Positions 7,753-16,312 are shown, counted from the first letter of the stretch. The stretch: 29,935 nucleotides of DNA from Bacteroidales bacterium UBA1064 (GCA_002316235.1 DCDD01000057.1:1-29935); one strand, 5' to 3'. The notes: a model not told the origin generated them from the sequence alone. Translations and numbers: made by a program.

Positions 7753-10704
7753 ATGAAAAAGCCGCAACTATTGACAGTTGTAATGCTCATCAGCATTGAG
7801 CTGTTTTCACAGGTGAAAGACCCCGTGGATTACGTTAATCCATTTATTGGTACCGATTTTCACGGACACACCTATCCGGGGGCAACCGTTCCCTTTGGAA
7901 TGGTTCAGCTTAGTCCCGATACAAGGCTAACCGGTTGGGATGGCTGTTCGGGGTATCATTACTCCGACAGGGTAATCTATGGGTTCTCTCATACTCACCT
8001 TAGCGGTACCGGGGCTTCTGATTATGGCGATATTCTCATAGCCCCTGTTTCTGGCAAACCCGTTTTTGAAAACACGCGGTATTCTTCTCCATTTAAAAAG
8101 GAAAATGAAATGGCGGTTGCCGGTTACTACTCGGTTTTTCTCGACAAGTACAAGGTTCAGGCTGAACTTACCGCAACCCGTAGGGTTGGCTTCCACCGCT
8201 ACACCTTTAAGAATCCCAATAAAGCGGCGCTGGTTATTGATCTCGAGCATCGCGATAGGGTCATCGAATCTTGGTTAAAGGTAGTAGGGAAGAACGAGCT
8301 GCATGGGTTTCGCCGATCTAGCCACTGGGCAAACGACCAGCAGCTTTACTTTGTTATCCGATTTTCCCAACCCTTTGAAAAGGGGCCAAACTTCGTGGAT
8401 GCCAGCGAACAGCTAAGCATAACGAACGGCGAAAATGGTGAAGTTTTGGCTGAGGGAACCAGGCTTAAGGCATGGCTTCAGTTTCCTAAACTTCCAAACG
8501 GTAAACTTCTTGTAAAGGTCGGACTTTCAGCCGTGAGCGAGGAGGGGGCTTTACGCAACCTGGAAGCCGAGGTGCCCGATTGGGATTTCGATAGCGTTGC
8601 CGCTCAGGCCAAAAACGACTGGAATATCGAGCTGTCAAAAATTAAAGTGGACGGCGGCACTCCCGACCAGCTGACCACCTTCTACACAGCTTTGTACCAC
8701 GCTATGGTTGTCCCCAATGTGTTCTCTGATGTTGATGGGAGCTACCGTGCCATGGATAACCAGGTGCACCATGCCGAAGGTTTTACTCCCTATACCGTTT
8801 TTTCGCTTTGGGATACCTACAGGGCTTGGCACCCGCTAATGACAATTATTGATACTCGACGTACTACCGATTATATTAACACTTTCCTGTCTGATTACCG
8901 CTTCGGTGGTCGCTTGCCCGTGTGGGAGCTGGCTGCCAACGAAACCGAGTGCATGATTGGGTACCATTCGGTTCCCGTTATAGCCGACGCATGGATAAAA
9001 GGAATCAGAAATTTTGATCCCGATCTAGCCCTGAAGGCAATGCTCCATAGCGCAAATCTCAACCATTTTGGGCTAAAGGAGTACAGGCAGTACGGTTTTA
9101 TTCCTGGCGATATGGAGCATGAGTCGGTTTCCAAAACACTGGAGTATGCCTATGACGACTGGTGTATTGCTCAATTTGCGAAATCCATTGCCGATAGCTC
9201 TACCTACCAAAAGTTCATTATGCGGGCACAGTCATACAAGAATCTCTTCGACCCATCCACTCACTTCATGCGACCACGGATAAACGGCGGTTGGAAGGAT
9301 AACTTTAACCCATCCGAGGTTGACCAAAACTTCACCGAGGCAAACAGCTGGCAGTACAGCTTCTATGTACCTCATGATGTTTCCGGCCTTATTGAACTCC
9401 ACGGCGGAAAGAAAAATTTCATCGGTAGGTTGGATGAGCTATTTTCAACCTCATCCCAGCTGATGGGGAAAAATCAAGTTGATATAACCGGCCTTATTGG
9501 GCAGTATGCTCATGGAAACGAACCCAGCCACCATATGGCATACCTTTACTGCTATGCCGGGCAACCGTGGAAAACACAAAAGCTTGTACGCAAGATTATG
9601 GACGAGATGTACACCTCAAAACCCGATGGCCTTTGTGGTAACGAGGATTGCGGACAAATGAGCGCATGGTACATTTTAAGTGCAGCAGGATTTTATCCGG
9701 TCTGCCCGGGAAGTACACAACTCGTCATTGGTTCTCCGCTCTTCAGTAAAATTACCTTTAACCTGGAAAACGGAAAGTATTTTTCGGTGGTAGCCGAGAA
9801 CAACTCGCCTGAAAATATTTACATCAACTCTGCTTCGCTTAATGGTAAACCCATTACCCGCTGCTGGATTGACTACAACGAGATAATGGCAGGGGGCGAA
9901 CTCCGTTTAGCTATGTCGCCTACTCCTAATAGCGGCTGGGGCAGCACCGATGCTGATATGCCAACCTCATCAATTGATGAGCATTTTATAGCTACTGCTC
10001 CGGCCTTCAACACCTCAACTAAAACATACATGGACAGCTTGCAGCTAACCCTCACAACTGTCCAGCCCCAAGCCTCAACTTTTTATTCGGTGGCAGAAAT
10101 AAACCACCCCGAAGCCATTCCAATATGGACACAAGGGAATACGCTGAATCTTAAGAGCTCCAAACGGGTTAAAGCCTACTCCGTTCTTCCGGGTGGCGAA
10201 TCCAGCGCCATAGTTGAGGGTTCCTTTATCCGAATCGAGGGAATTAAAAATGTTGAGCTGAAAAGCATCCCTAGCCCTCTTTACGATGGTGGTGGAAAAC
10301 TTGCGCTGGTTGACGGGCAAAGAGGCTCTACAAATTTCAGGTTGGGAGGCTGGCAGGGCTACCAAAATCAGGATTTTGAGGCAATTGTTGACCTGGGCCA
10401 TGAACGTGAACTTCACTATCTTGGAGCAGAGTTCCTTCAGGATGCCTCGCCATGGATTATGATGCCCCGGCAAGTTACCTTCTCTGTTTCGTCCGATGGT
10501 ACTAGCTACTCCAACATTGGAGTGGTCAACAACGACATCCCCGATACTTTAGAAAAGCCCATAGTAAAAGAACTCGGAGTAGCTGTTAATGTCGAGGCTC
10601 GCTACGTAAAGGTATTTGCAAAATCGTATGGAAAACTGCCATCGTCGCATGAAAGTGCCGGCGAATCATCCTGGCTATTTGTTGACGAAATAGTAATCCG
10701 TTAG
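7753..10704 (+). CDS. GH92 exo-alpha-mannosidase with C-terminal hexosaminidase-C-like and F5/8-type-C domains
   Basis: A 983-residue secreted glycosidase. Residues 1-20 form a signal peptide (MKKPQLLTVVMLISIELFSQ). The N-terminal beta-sandwich carries GH92 hallmarks: VDYVNPFIGTDFHGHTYPGA, PFGMVQLSPDT, YGFSHTHLSGTG. The (alpha/alpha)6 catalytic domain has NETECMIGYHSVPV, HGNEPSHHMAYLY (Glu590) and GNEDCGQMSAWYILSAAGFY (Asp632), all strongly conserved in the family. After the normal GH92 end, about 757-825 resembles the chitobiase C-terminal domain, and about 842-983 is discoidin-like (VDGQRGS, WQGYQNQDFEAIVDLG, RYVKVFAK). GH92 enzymes are Ca2+-dependent exo-mannosidases, mostly trimming alpha-1,2/1,3/1,6 mannose from N-glycans or mannans. 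With no Sus pair beside it, this enzyme probably frees mannose in the periplasm for the permease and kinase upstream. Confidence 0.95.
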   Translation: MKKPQLLTVVMLISIELFSQVKDPVDYVNPFIGTDFHGHTYPGATVPFGMVQLSPDTRLTGWDGCSGYHYSDRVIYGFSHTHLSGTGASDYGDILIAPVSGKPVFENTRYSSPFKKENEMAVAGYYSVFLDKYKVQAELTATRRVGFHRYTFKNPNKAALVIDLEHRDRVIESWLKVVGKNELHGFRRSSHWANDQQLYFVIRFSQPFEKGPNFVDASEQLSITNGENGEVLAEGTRLKAWLQFPKLPNGKLLVKVGLSAVSEEGALRNLEAEVPDWDFDSVAAQAKNDWNIELSKIKVDGGTPDQLTTFYTALYHAMVVPNVFSDVDGSYRAMDNQVHHAEGFTPYTVFSLWDTYRAWHPLMTIIDTRRTTDYINTFLSDYRFGGRLPVWELAANETECMIGYHSVPVIADAWIKGIRNFDPDLALKAMLHSANLNHFGLKEYRQYGFIPGDMEHESVSKTLEYAYDDWCIAQFAKSIADSSTYQKFIMRAQSYKNLFDPSTHFMRPRINGGWKDNFNPSEVDQNFTEANSWQYSFYVPHDVSGLIELHGGKKNFIGRLDELFSTSSQLMGKNQVDITGLIGQYAHGNEPSHHMAYLYCYAGQPWKTQKLVRKIMDEMYTSKPDGLCGNEDCGQMSAWYILSAAGFYPVCPGSTQLVIGSPLFSKITFNLENGKYFSVVAENNSPENIYINSASLNGKPITRCWIDYNEIMAGGELRLAMSPTPNSGWGSTDADMPTSSIDEHFIATAPAFNTSTKTYMDSLQLTLTTVQPQASTFYSVAEINHPEAIPIWTQGNTLNLKSSKRVKAYSVLPGGESSAIVEGSFIRIEGIKNVELKSIPSPLYDGGGKLALVDGQRGSTNFRLGGWQGYQNQDFEAIVDLGHERELHYLGAEFLQDASPWIMMPRQVTFSVSSDGTSYSNIGVVNNDIPDTLEKPIVKELGVAVNVEARYVKVFAKSYGKLPSSHESAGESSWLFVDEIVIR

Positions 10705-10898
10705 CTAAATGTTCAGCTTATGAACCCACAAGACGCATAAACATACCAACACACATTTTAGCCGCCAACCTGCTGAACCACAAAATCATGGTCATTTAAG
10801 GCTGGTCCTTCTCCTATTTTTTTGTAATAATTTTGGCTTTTGCTTTACTTCAGGAAATTTTTGTTGTATCTTATAGCTGTAATCCAACACCATGTAAA

Positions 10899-11297
10899 AT
10901 GAATAATGATTTTATCTGTCCAAAATGTGAGGGATACCTGGTTGTAGGAGGCAGCGTGATTCTTTCTATTAGCATGCAAAGCGGATTACGAGGTCTTATC
11001 CTGCTTAGTCCTGAACTTGGAAACTATGCCAAGGTGAGTAGCCCTCATGTTAAAATTGAAAATGGCGAAATGCTGGACTACTACTGTCCCATTTGCCATG
11101 CCAAGCTGGCTGCTTCAGATGTACACCCTCGTCTGGTAAGGCTTATCATGATTGACGACAAATCCAAGCGGCATGAGATTTTCTTCTCGGGAATTGTGGG
11201 GGAACACTGCACCTACAAGATTTCGGAGACTGTATATGAGAAATTTGGCGAATCATCTGCCACTTACGATCAGTACTTCAAAACCCGTAGAATATAG
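10899..11297 (+). CDS. Small zinc-ribbon protein of unknown function
   Basis: About 132 residues from the ATG at 10899 (MNNDFICPKCEGYLVVGG...). Two CxxC pairs, CPKC near residue 7 and CPIC near residue 65, can form one zinc ribbon with a beta-rich stretch between them. The stretch includes GLILLSPELGNYAKV, and a PHVKIENGEMLDYYCPICH segment leads to the second knuckle. The C-terminal half (RLIMIDDKSKRHEIFFSG... GEHCTYKISE) is beta-rich and soluble. The open frame continues 22 codons upstream to 10833, but that part is unlike the rest and an ATG directly before the Cys pair fits better. There is no signal peptide. I do not recognise a named family and assign no function. It follows the mannosidase by about 190 bases and is probably transcribed separately. 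Confidence 0.7.
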   Translation: MNNDFICPKCEGYLVVGGSVILSISMQSGLRGLILLSPELGNYAKVSSPHVKIENGEMLDYYCPICHAKLAASDVHPRLVRLIMIDDKSKRHEIFFSGIVGEHCTYKISETVYEKFGESSATYDQYFKTRRI

Positions 11298-11794
11298 GCT
11301 GACATCCATGTGTAGAAAAATATAGCCTAGCCAGGGCGGTTGCACTCGGGTTATGCTTCGTGGTTTATCTTTCACGCGAGACCTCCTATGGGGCAAATTT
11401 TTGATGGGGCATGTTGTGTTGGTACACTAAACTTCCATACCTAAACCTATTGCTATTCCCTGTTGCGCCGGAGTTATAGGGGGATTATCATTAAAAATGA
11501 AATATGTAAAGCTGGTAACTAGGCAATTCCGGGCTTGCCTATCTATCCGAAGATGCCCTGCCTGCATTTTTAACTGAAAGCAACATCGGCCGGGTTGCGC
11601 CCTAAGCGATGTATTCAGTTGAGGCGCTCCTCCTCGGTCAAATGGAGAAATTAATACCTCGAATAAATTTATTATATTTGTATTTTGGCTAGTATCACGA
11701 CGTTTTCCCTGCAGTTTTAACTAGCATTCTGTTGCTTGCAACCACAATAAGCATTTTTACAAAATCCGATTCCGCTCATTTAACCCTTTACAAA
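11298..11794. other. Gene-free stretch before the GT81-HAD gene
   Basis: About 500 bases with no credible open frame. The middle is GC-rich; the line at 11581 has 36 G/C in 60 bases. Both neighbouring genes have lower GC, the right-hand one markedly. A small inverted repeat TAGGCAA (11520-11526) / TTGCCTA (11535-11541) is visible. Near the right end a -7 element (11673-11680) precedes the GT81-HAD gene. The GC-rich part may be the remains of a gene. Confidence 0.45.
11651..11680 (+). promoter_or_regulatory. Candidate promoter of the GT81-HAD gene
   Basis: TATATTTG at 11673-11680 fits TAnnTTTG. Nineteen bases upstream is TTA (11651-11653), two of three matches to the -33 TTG. This would give a leader of roughly 105 bases before the ATG at 11795, long enough for regulation. 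No known riboswitch is evident in it. Confidence 0.42.
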
Positions 11795-13168
11795 ATGATA
11801 ACAGTAATTATACCCACACTCAACGAACAAAATACAATCTCGCAGGTAATTGAACTTGTGGAAAAATCTGCAAACGTATCAGAAATTTTGGTAGTTGATG
11901 ATAAATCTTTGGATAGCACAGTAAAAATTGCCAGGGCAAAAAACGTAAAGATTTATACAAGCACAAAATTGGGTAAGGGTTCTTCAATGTATGAGGGAAT
12001 GCTACTCGCCACAAATGGTATAATTGTATATTTAGACGCTGACATAACTACCTATCCTGAAAATATTGTTAATTTACTAACCGACCCAATAATAAACAAT
12101 ACTGCAGATTTTGTAAAAGCAACATTTAATAGGCAAGCCGGCAGGGTTACTGAATTAGTGGCAAAACCTTTATTAAGCCTTCTTTTCCCTGAACTTGCTC
12201 ATTTTTCTCAACCCTTAAGTGGAATGATTGCAGCAAAAAAAAGTATTCTGGAAAAGGCTACTTTCGAAAACGATTATGGTGTCGACGTTGGGCTGCTTAT
12301 TGATATGTTCCAGGAAAAAGCACGAATTGTAGAAGTAAATATAGGATATATAGAAAATAGGATGCAGTCGTGGGAACAACTTGCTAAAATGTCTAAAGAA
12401 GTTTCAAGGGCAATCTTAAAACGTGCAGAACTAATAAAACACTCTAATTTGGAGACACTTGGTAATTTTGCTATGATTAGAGACCAAATGGATTTTGCTA
12501 TTAAGGAAAGTCTGCTTGGTTTAAACAAAATGTTAATTTTCGACATGGATAACACCATTCTTACAAAAAGTTTCATTTTAACACTGGCTACAAATTATAA
12601 ATTTAAAGAAAAATTAATTGAAATTGTAGCTGAAAATAGTAGCCCTTATGTCCGAACAAAATTAATTGCACAATTACTTAAAGGTTTAAAAATAAACGAA
12701 TTGCTGGAAACATTAGATGGCATTCCTACTGTTAATGATTTTGAAAGAATTGTTAAGGAGTTTAAACAAAAAGGTTATATATGCGGTATAATAAGTGATA
12801 GCTACGATTGCATAACAAATCATCTTGTAAATAAATTTGATTTGGACTTTTCTATCGCAAACGAATTAGAATTTTCAAACGGCATGGCAACAGGGGAAGT
12901 CAAAATTCCTTCTGCGTTTTTACGTACTAAAGATAGTACATGTAATCATGATTTTTGTAAATCCAACGCCATGCGAGAAGTTGCACACCGCTATCATATT
13001 GATTTACACAATATAATTGCTGTGGGTGACGATGAAAATGATATTTGCATGATAAAGGATTGTGGAATCGGCGTTGCGTTTTGTTCTTCAAATTCAACAT
13101 TGAATTTTATAGCAGATAGAGTAATCCAAGAAAGAACATTTGCCCCTTTGATAGAGCTTCTGAAATAA
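11795..13168 (+). CDS. Bifunctional GT81-like glycosyltransferase / HAD phosphatase (probable glucosyl-3-phosphoglycerate synthase-phosphatase)
   Basis: A 457-residue soluble fusion. Residues 1-235 form a GT-A fold: VIIPTLNEQNTISQVI, VVDDKSLDSTV and the metal-binding DAD (81-83). The segment 113-170 (RQAGRVTELVAKPLL, FPELAHFSQPLSG, YGVDVGLLID) closely resembles glucosyl-3-phosphoglycerate synthases (GpgS, GT81). Residues 244-457 form a HAD-IB, SerB-like phosphatase: motif I IFDMDNT (Asp250, Asp252), motif II Ser334 in IISDS, Lys389, and motif IV GDDEND (Asp412, Asp416), with a helical cap at 256-328. Inferred chemistry: NDP-hexose plus 3-phosphoglycerate gives hexosyl-3-phosphoglycerate, which the second domain dephosphorylates to glucosylglycerate or mannosylglycerate, a compatible solute. 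The gene is AT-rich (16-20 G/C per 60 bases in two lines counted), suggesting transfer. The open frame runs 21 codons further upstream from a TTG; the ATG directly before the GT domain is preferred. Confidence 0.8.
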   Translation: MITVIIPTLNEQNTISQVIELVEKSANVSEILVVDDKSLDSTVKIARAKNVKIYTSTKLGKGSSMYEGMLLATNGIIVYLDADITTYPENIVNLLTDPIINNTADFVKATFNRQAGRVTELVAKPLLSLLFPELAHFSQPLSGMIAAKKSILEKATFENDYGVDVGLLIDMFQEKARIVEVNIGYIENRMQSWEQLAKMSKEVSRAILKRAELIKHSNLETLGNFAMIRDQMDFAIKESLLGLNKMLIFDMDNTILTKSFILTLATNYKFKEKLIEIVAENSSPYVRTKLIAQLLKGLKINELLETLDGIPTVNDFERIVKEFKQKGYICGIISDSYDCITNHLVNKFDLDFSIANELEFSNGMATGEVKIPSAFLRTKDSTCNHDFCKSNAMREVAHRYHIDLHNIIAVGDDENDICMIKDCGIGVAFCSSNSTLNFIADRVIQERTFAPLIELLK

Positions 13169-13409
13169 AAAATAAATATAAAGCTTTGCTTTTTATCAAT
13201 TTAATAAAGTAAATTCTAAAAAGGAGGATAAGCTTTTAGACATTTTGCTACCTATATTGAAAAGATGTCCTTTTTCAAAATATACCCACTCCGTTTCAAC
13301 ATAGTCCGAATCCCGATGGAATAGCCTCAAAATGGAACATTTGAGTTCGGCTGCTGATAACATGCCTAGCCAAACCCTTAAAAAAATTTTTCACATCATT
13401 TAAAATGGT

Positions 13410-13417
13410 TACCTTTA
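13410..13417 (+). promoter_or_regulatory. Candidate -7 element of the thiamine operon
   Basis: TACCTTTA differs from TAnnTTTG only in the last base and ends seven bases before the aptamer, so transcription would begin almost exactly at the riboswitch P1 stem. Upstream at the -33 distance is a T-run (13387-13391) rather than a clear TTG. Confidence 0.35.
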
Positions 13418-13423
13418 CCCCCG

Positions 13424-13499
13424 ACTTTTGGGGGTGCCTTTAAGGCTGAGATTACACCCTTTGAACCTGATCCGGGTAATACCGGCGAAGGGAAAAAGA
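13424..13499 (+). ncRNA. TPP (THI-box) riboswitch aptamer
   Basis: The conserved thi-box blocks are all present in order: GGGGTGCC (13431-13438), GGCTGAGA (13444-13451), ACACCC followed by TTTGAACCTGATC, then CGGGTAATACCGGCGAAGGGA. P1 can form between CTTTT (13425-13429) and AAAAG (13494-13498). These RNAs bind thiamine pyrophosphate and shut down downstream genes. The operon below encodes thiamine uptake and pyrophosphorylation, which matches. No strong GC hairpin plus T-run precedes the ATG, so control is probably at translation, as is usual in Gram-negatives. Confidence 0.96.
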
Positions 13500-13630
13500 G
13501 TTTTAGGTATCAATCTCAAGTTTTTTTACTTCCCCCTTTTTTAAAAGGCTACTCAAGAGCATCAACCGGGGTGCACACCGCTATTGCTTTTGGTGGCCCG
13601 ATGTTTAACACTTAAAAAAGGGTAAAAACC

Positions 13631-16084
13631 ATGAAAAAATTTTTTCTTTTGTTGCTCATGCAGCTTGCAGCTGCATGGGCTTTTGGTAATCCAACCGATT
13701 TTTCAGGCTCATTAAAAGTTAGCGGTAGGGTTACCGATTCTGAAGGTAATCCGCTAGTTGGAGCAACCGTAGCTCTTGAGGGTACCCTGCTGGGAACCTC
13801 AACCAACCCCGATGGCAGTTTTGTCCTTAACCGCTTGCGACCCGGAACCTATGTGCTGATCGCCTCATTTGTCGGTTTCGAAACCGCCAGGCTCAACCTG
13901 GTGCTGCAAGAAAATGTAGTTATCAACATTACTCTTAAGGAGTCAACGCTGATGTTCGACGAGGTTGTAGTAAGCGCTACTCGGGCTTCCGGACGTATGC
14001 CAATTGCCCAAACTACCATAAGCAAGGAGCAAATTGACGGGAACAACACTGGTTTTGATGTTCCTTACCTCCTGGAACTTCAACCCTCCGTTGTTGCAAC
14101 CTCCGAAGGGGGGACTGGCATTGGCAACACGGCTATTCGCATTCGAGGAACTGATATGTCGCGAATAAACGTTACGGTTAACAGCGTGCCCCTGAACGAT
14201 GCCGAATCGCAGGGCGTTTTTTGGGTCGATTTGCCCGACTTTACTGCTTCGGTAGATAACCTTCAGGTGCAACGCGGGGTGGGTACTTCAACAAACGGTG
14301 CCGGGGCATTTGGGGCAACTATCAACTTTCAAACGGTTTCCCTATCGCAAACACCATTTACCTCATTCGACATTTTTGCGGGCTCCTACAACACCTGGAA
14401 ACTCTCTGCTCGGTTCGGAACGGGTTTGGTAAAAGAAAAATTTAGCTTTGAGGGTCGTTACTCGCAGCTTGGCTCCGATGGATATATTGATCGCGCGGGC
14501 TCCGACCACCGGTCAATGTTCATGACCGCAGCATGGCACGGCGCTAAAAGTCTGATTAGGGTTAACATCATCCATGGCGAGGAGCACACGGGAATAACAT
14601 GGGAGGGCACACCCGATTACATGTTACAGATTAACCGCCGCTACAACCCCGCCGGTGAGTACACCGATGAATTCGGCAATACCCGCTACTATAAAGACCA
14701 GAAGGACAACTACTGGCAAACCCACTACCAGCTTATTTCAACCTTCTCCCTGGGTTCTAACTTAACACTTAACGCTACCGTTCATCTGACGGATGGAAAA
14801 GGGTACTACGAGGAGTTCAAGGAGGACAGAAAGTTTTCAAAATATGCGCTGCCTAACCTCGTTCTTGGAATTGACACCATTCGCACAAGCGATATCATCC
14901 AGCGCAAATGGATGGAAAACCAGTTCTACGGTGCGGTTGCCTCGGTAAACTACCGAAAAAAATCTCTTGAAGTTGCTGTCGGTGGTGGTTGGAACCGGTA
15001 CGATGGCGACCACTTTGGCCGGATTCTCTGGAGTGCTTATAACTACGGGTTACCTAAAGATTACGAATGGTACCGAAACAACGGCCTAAAAACCGACTGG
15101 AATATCTTTGCCAAATCGGTTTGGCAACCCGGTAAAATGCTTAGCCTTTTTGCCGATATTCAGCTGCGCGGCATACAATATGACCTAAAGGGTCCGGACT
15201 CAGACCTTCTGCCGGTTGACCAGGAACATAGCTGGCATTTTGTTAACCCAAAGATTGGTACAACATTTAGGTTTTCTCCTGCAAGCGAACTCTACGTTTC
15301 ATTTGGAGTTGCCAACCGTGAACCGTCGCGAAGCGACCTCAAGGATGCCCTAAAGGGCGCAACAGGCTTTGCCCCAAAACCCGAAAGACTTTACGACTGG
15401 GAGTTGGGATATGGCCTTAGGCATCAGGATTTTGCGATTAACACAAATATTTACTACATGAAGTACAGGGACCAGCTGGTGCTAACCGGTGAGCTTACAG
15501 ATGTTGGCTATGCGCTTATGGACAACGTCCCTGATAGCTACCGGGCCGGAGTTGAGATTCTTCTTGGTTTAAAGCCATTTCAATGGCTCAACGTGGAGGC
15601 CAACACAACTTTTAGCCGCAACATTATTGAACACTACACTAACTACGTCAATTTAACCGATAACCCAACCGATTGGAATGAAACAGGGTTAACCGAAGCA
15701 GAATATCTTGGTAACACAACCATTTCCTACTCCCCCTCCGTGGTGGGTTCAGCTAAAATTACGGTTACCCCGGTTAAAGCACTTTACTTTTCATGGATTG
15801 GTAAGTATGTGGGCAAGCAGTACATAGATAACACCGAAAGCAGTAGCAGAAGTTTGGATGCTTACTTTGTAAACAACATTGTTGGTGAGTATAAATTTTC
15901 ACCCAAAATGGCCAAAAGCATTTCACTGCAGGTTGTAGTTAATAACCTTTTCAACCTGAAATATGAGGCTAACGCATGGGTGTACCGCACAAAATTTCAA
16001 AGTGGCGATCCGGAGTATGTCAGCATAGGCTACTATCCCCAGGCTACCCGAAATTTCATGCTCCGACTTGCGGTTGGGTTCTGA
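13631..16084 (+). CDS. TonB-dependent outer-membrane receptor for thiamine (OMR1-like)
   Basis: An 817-residue outer-membrane receptor. Residues 1-19 are a signal peptide (MKKFFLLLLMQLAAAWAFG). About 28-115 is the carboxypeptidase-regulatory-like domain (VSGRVTDSEGNPLVGATVAL). DEVVVSATR near 115 acts as TonB box and plug entry. About 125-240 is the plug (NTAIRIRGTDMSRINVTVNS, GVGTSTNGAGAFGATINFQ). The remainder is a 22-strand-type barrel ending in an aromatic-rich strand with terminal Phe (MLRLAVGF). Substrate assignment rests on context: a TPP riboswitch lies directly upstream, and PnuT plus thiamine pyrophosphokinase lie downstream. This gene set is known in Bacteroidota as the thiamine salvage operon. 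The start at 13631 is supported by the signal peptide and the A-rich leader. Confidence 0.92.
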   Translation: MKKFFLLLLMQLAAAWAFGNPTDFSGSLKVSGRVTDSEGNPLVGATVALEGTLLGTSTNPDGSFVLNRLRPGTYVLIASFVGFETARLNLVLQENVVINITLKESTLMFDEVVVSATRASGRMPIAQTTISKEQIDGNNTGFDVPYLLELQPSVVATSEGGTGIGNTAIRIRGTDMSRINVTVNSVPLNDAESQGVFWVDLPDFTASVDNLQVQRGVGTSTNGAGAFGATINFQTVSLSQTPFTSFDIFAGSYNTWKLSARFGTGLVKEKFSFEGRYSQLGSDGYIDRAGSDHRSMFMTAAWHGAKSLIRVNIIHGEEHTGITWEGTPDYMLQINRRYNPAGEYTDEFGNTRYYKDQKDNYWQTHYQLISTFSLGSNLTLNATVHLTDGKGYYEEFKEDRKFSKYALPNLVLGIDTIRTSDIIQRKWMENQFYGAVASVNYRKKSLEVAVGGGWNRYDGDHFGRILWSAYNYGLPKDYEWYRNNGLKTDWNIFAKSVWQPGKMLSLFADIQLRGIQYDLKGPDSDLLPVDQEHSWHFVNPKIGTTFRFSPASELYVSFGVANREPSRSDLKDALKGATGFAPKPERLYDWELGYGLRHQDFAINTNIYYMKYRDQLVLTGELTDVGYALMDNVPDSYRAGVEILLGLKPFQWLNVEANTTFSRNIIEHYTNYVNLTDNPTDWNETGLTEAEYLGNTTISYSPSVVGSAKITVTPVKALYFSWIGKYVGKQYIDNTESSSRSLDAYFVNNIVGEYKFSPKMAKSISLQVVVNNLFNLKYEANAWVYRTKFQSGDPEYVSIGYYPQATRNFMLRLAVGF

Positions 16085-16126
16085 AATTATATCAACAATA
16101 ATGAAGAGCATCATGCGATGATAATA

Positions 16127-16152
16127 GGGGTGGGCAGCAGCAAGCCCGCCCC
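16127..16152 (+). other. Strong GC-rich hairpin after the thiamine receptor gene
   Basis: GGGGTGGGC (16127-16135) pairs with GCCCGCCCC (16144-16152) through nine pairs, one a G-T wobble, with loop AGCAGCAA. No T-run follows, so it is probably not a plain terminator. It could protect the receptor mRNA 3' end or reduce read-through into the transporter gene. Confidence 0.5.
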
Positions 16153-16248
16153 TGCTTGCCAAAAAGATTAGGAATAAGTTGAAAGAAAATGAATTAATTG
16201 AACCATTAAGCGTGAGAAGCCAAATGCTTGTCCTAAATCTTTAGAAGG

Positions 16249-16312
16249 AACTTGCCCGTTTGCCGGTTGAGCTTGCCGAAGGGTGAATCAACCAGCAGGC
16301 GGACAAGTTTTT
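16249..16312. repeat. Long imperfect inverted repeat between receptor and transporter genes
   Basis: AACTTGCCCG (16249-16258) pairs with CGGACAAGTT (16300-16309) with one mismatch. Further in, GGTTGA (16265-16270) pairs with TCAACC (16288-16293). The whole folds into a stem of roughly 20 bases with a 17-base loop, and TTTTT follows. It resembles intergenic palindromic (REP-like) repeats, and could also act as a weak terminator. Confidence 0.5.

Larger units (their letters stand above)
13169..13630. other. Intergenic region carrying the TPP riboswitch leader
   Basis: The left 240 bases hold no gene. A short AAAGC/GCTTT hairpin next to a T-run at about 13180-13195 may end the GT81-HAD transcript, but it is weak. 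The right part holds a promoter-like element (13410-13417), the TPP aptamer (13424-13499) and a roughly 130-base expression platform leading to the thiamine receptor gene. Confidence 0.5.

Noticed and set aside
10833..10898. Upstream 22-codon extension of the zinc-ribbon gene
   Set aside because: It adds residues unlike the compact domain; an ATG sits directly before the first Cys pair.
11732..11794. Upstream 21-codon extension of the GT81-HAD gene from a TTG
   Set aside because: GT-A domains begin directly with the VIIPTLNE strand; the ATG at 11795 gives that start.
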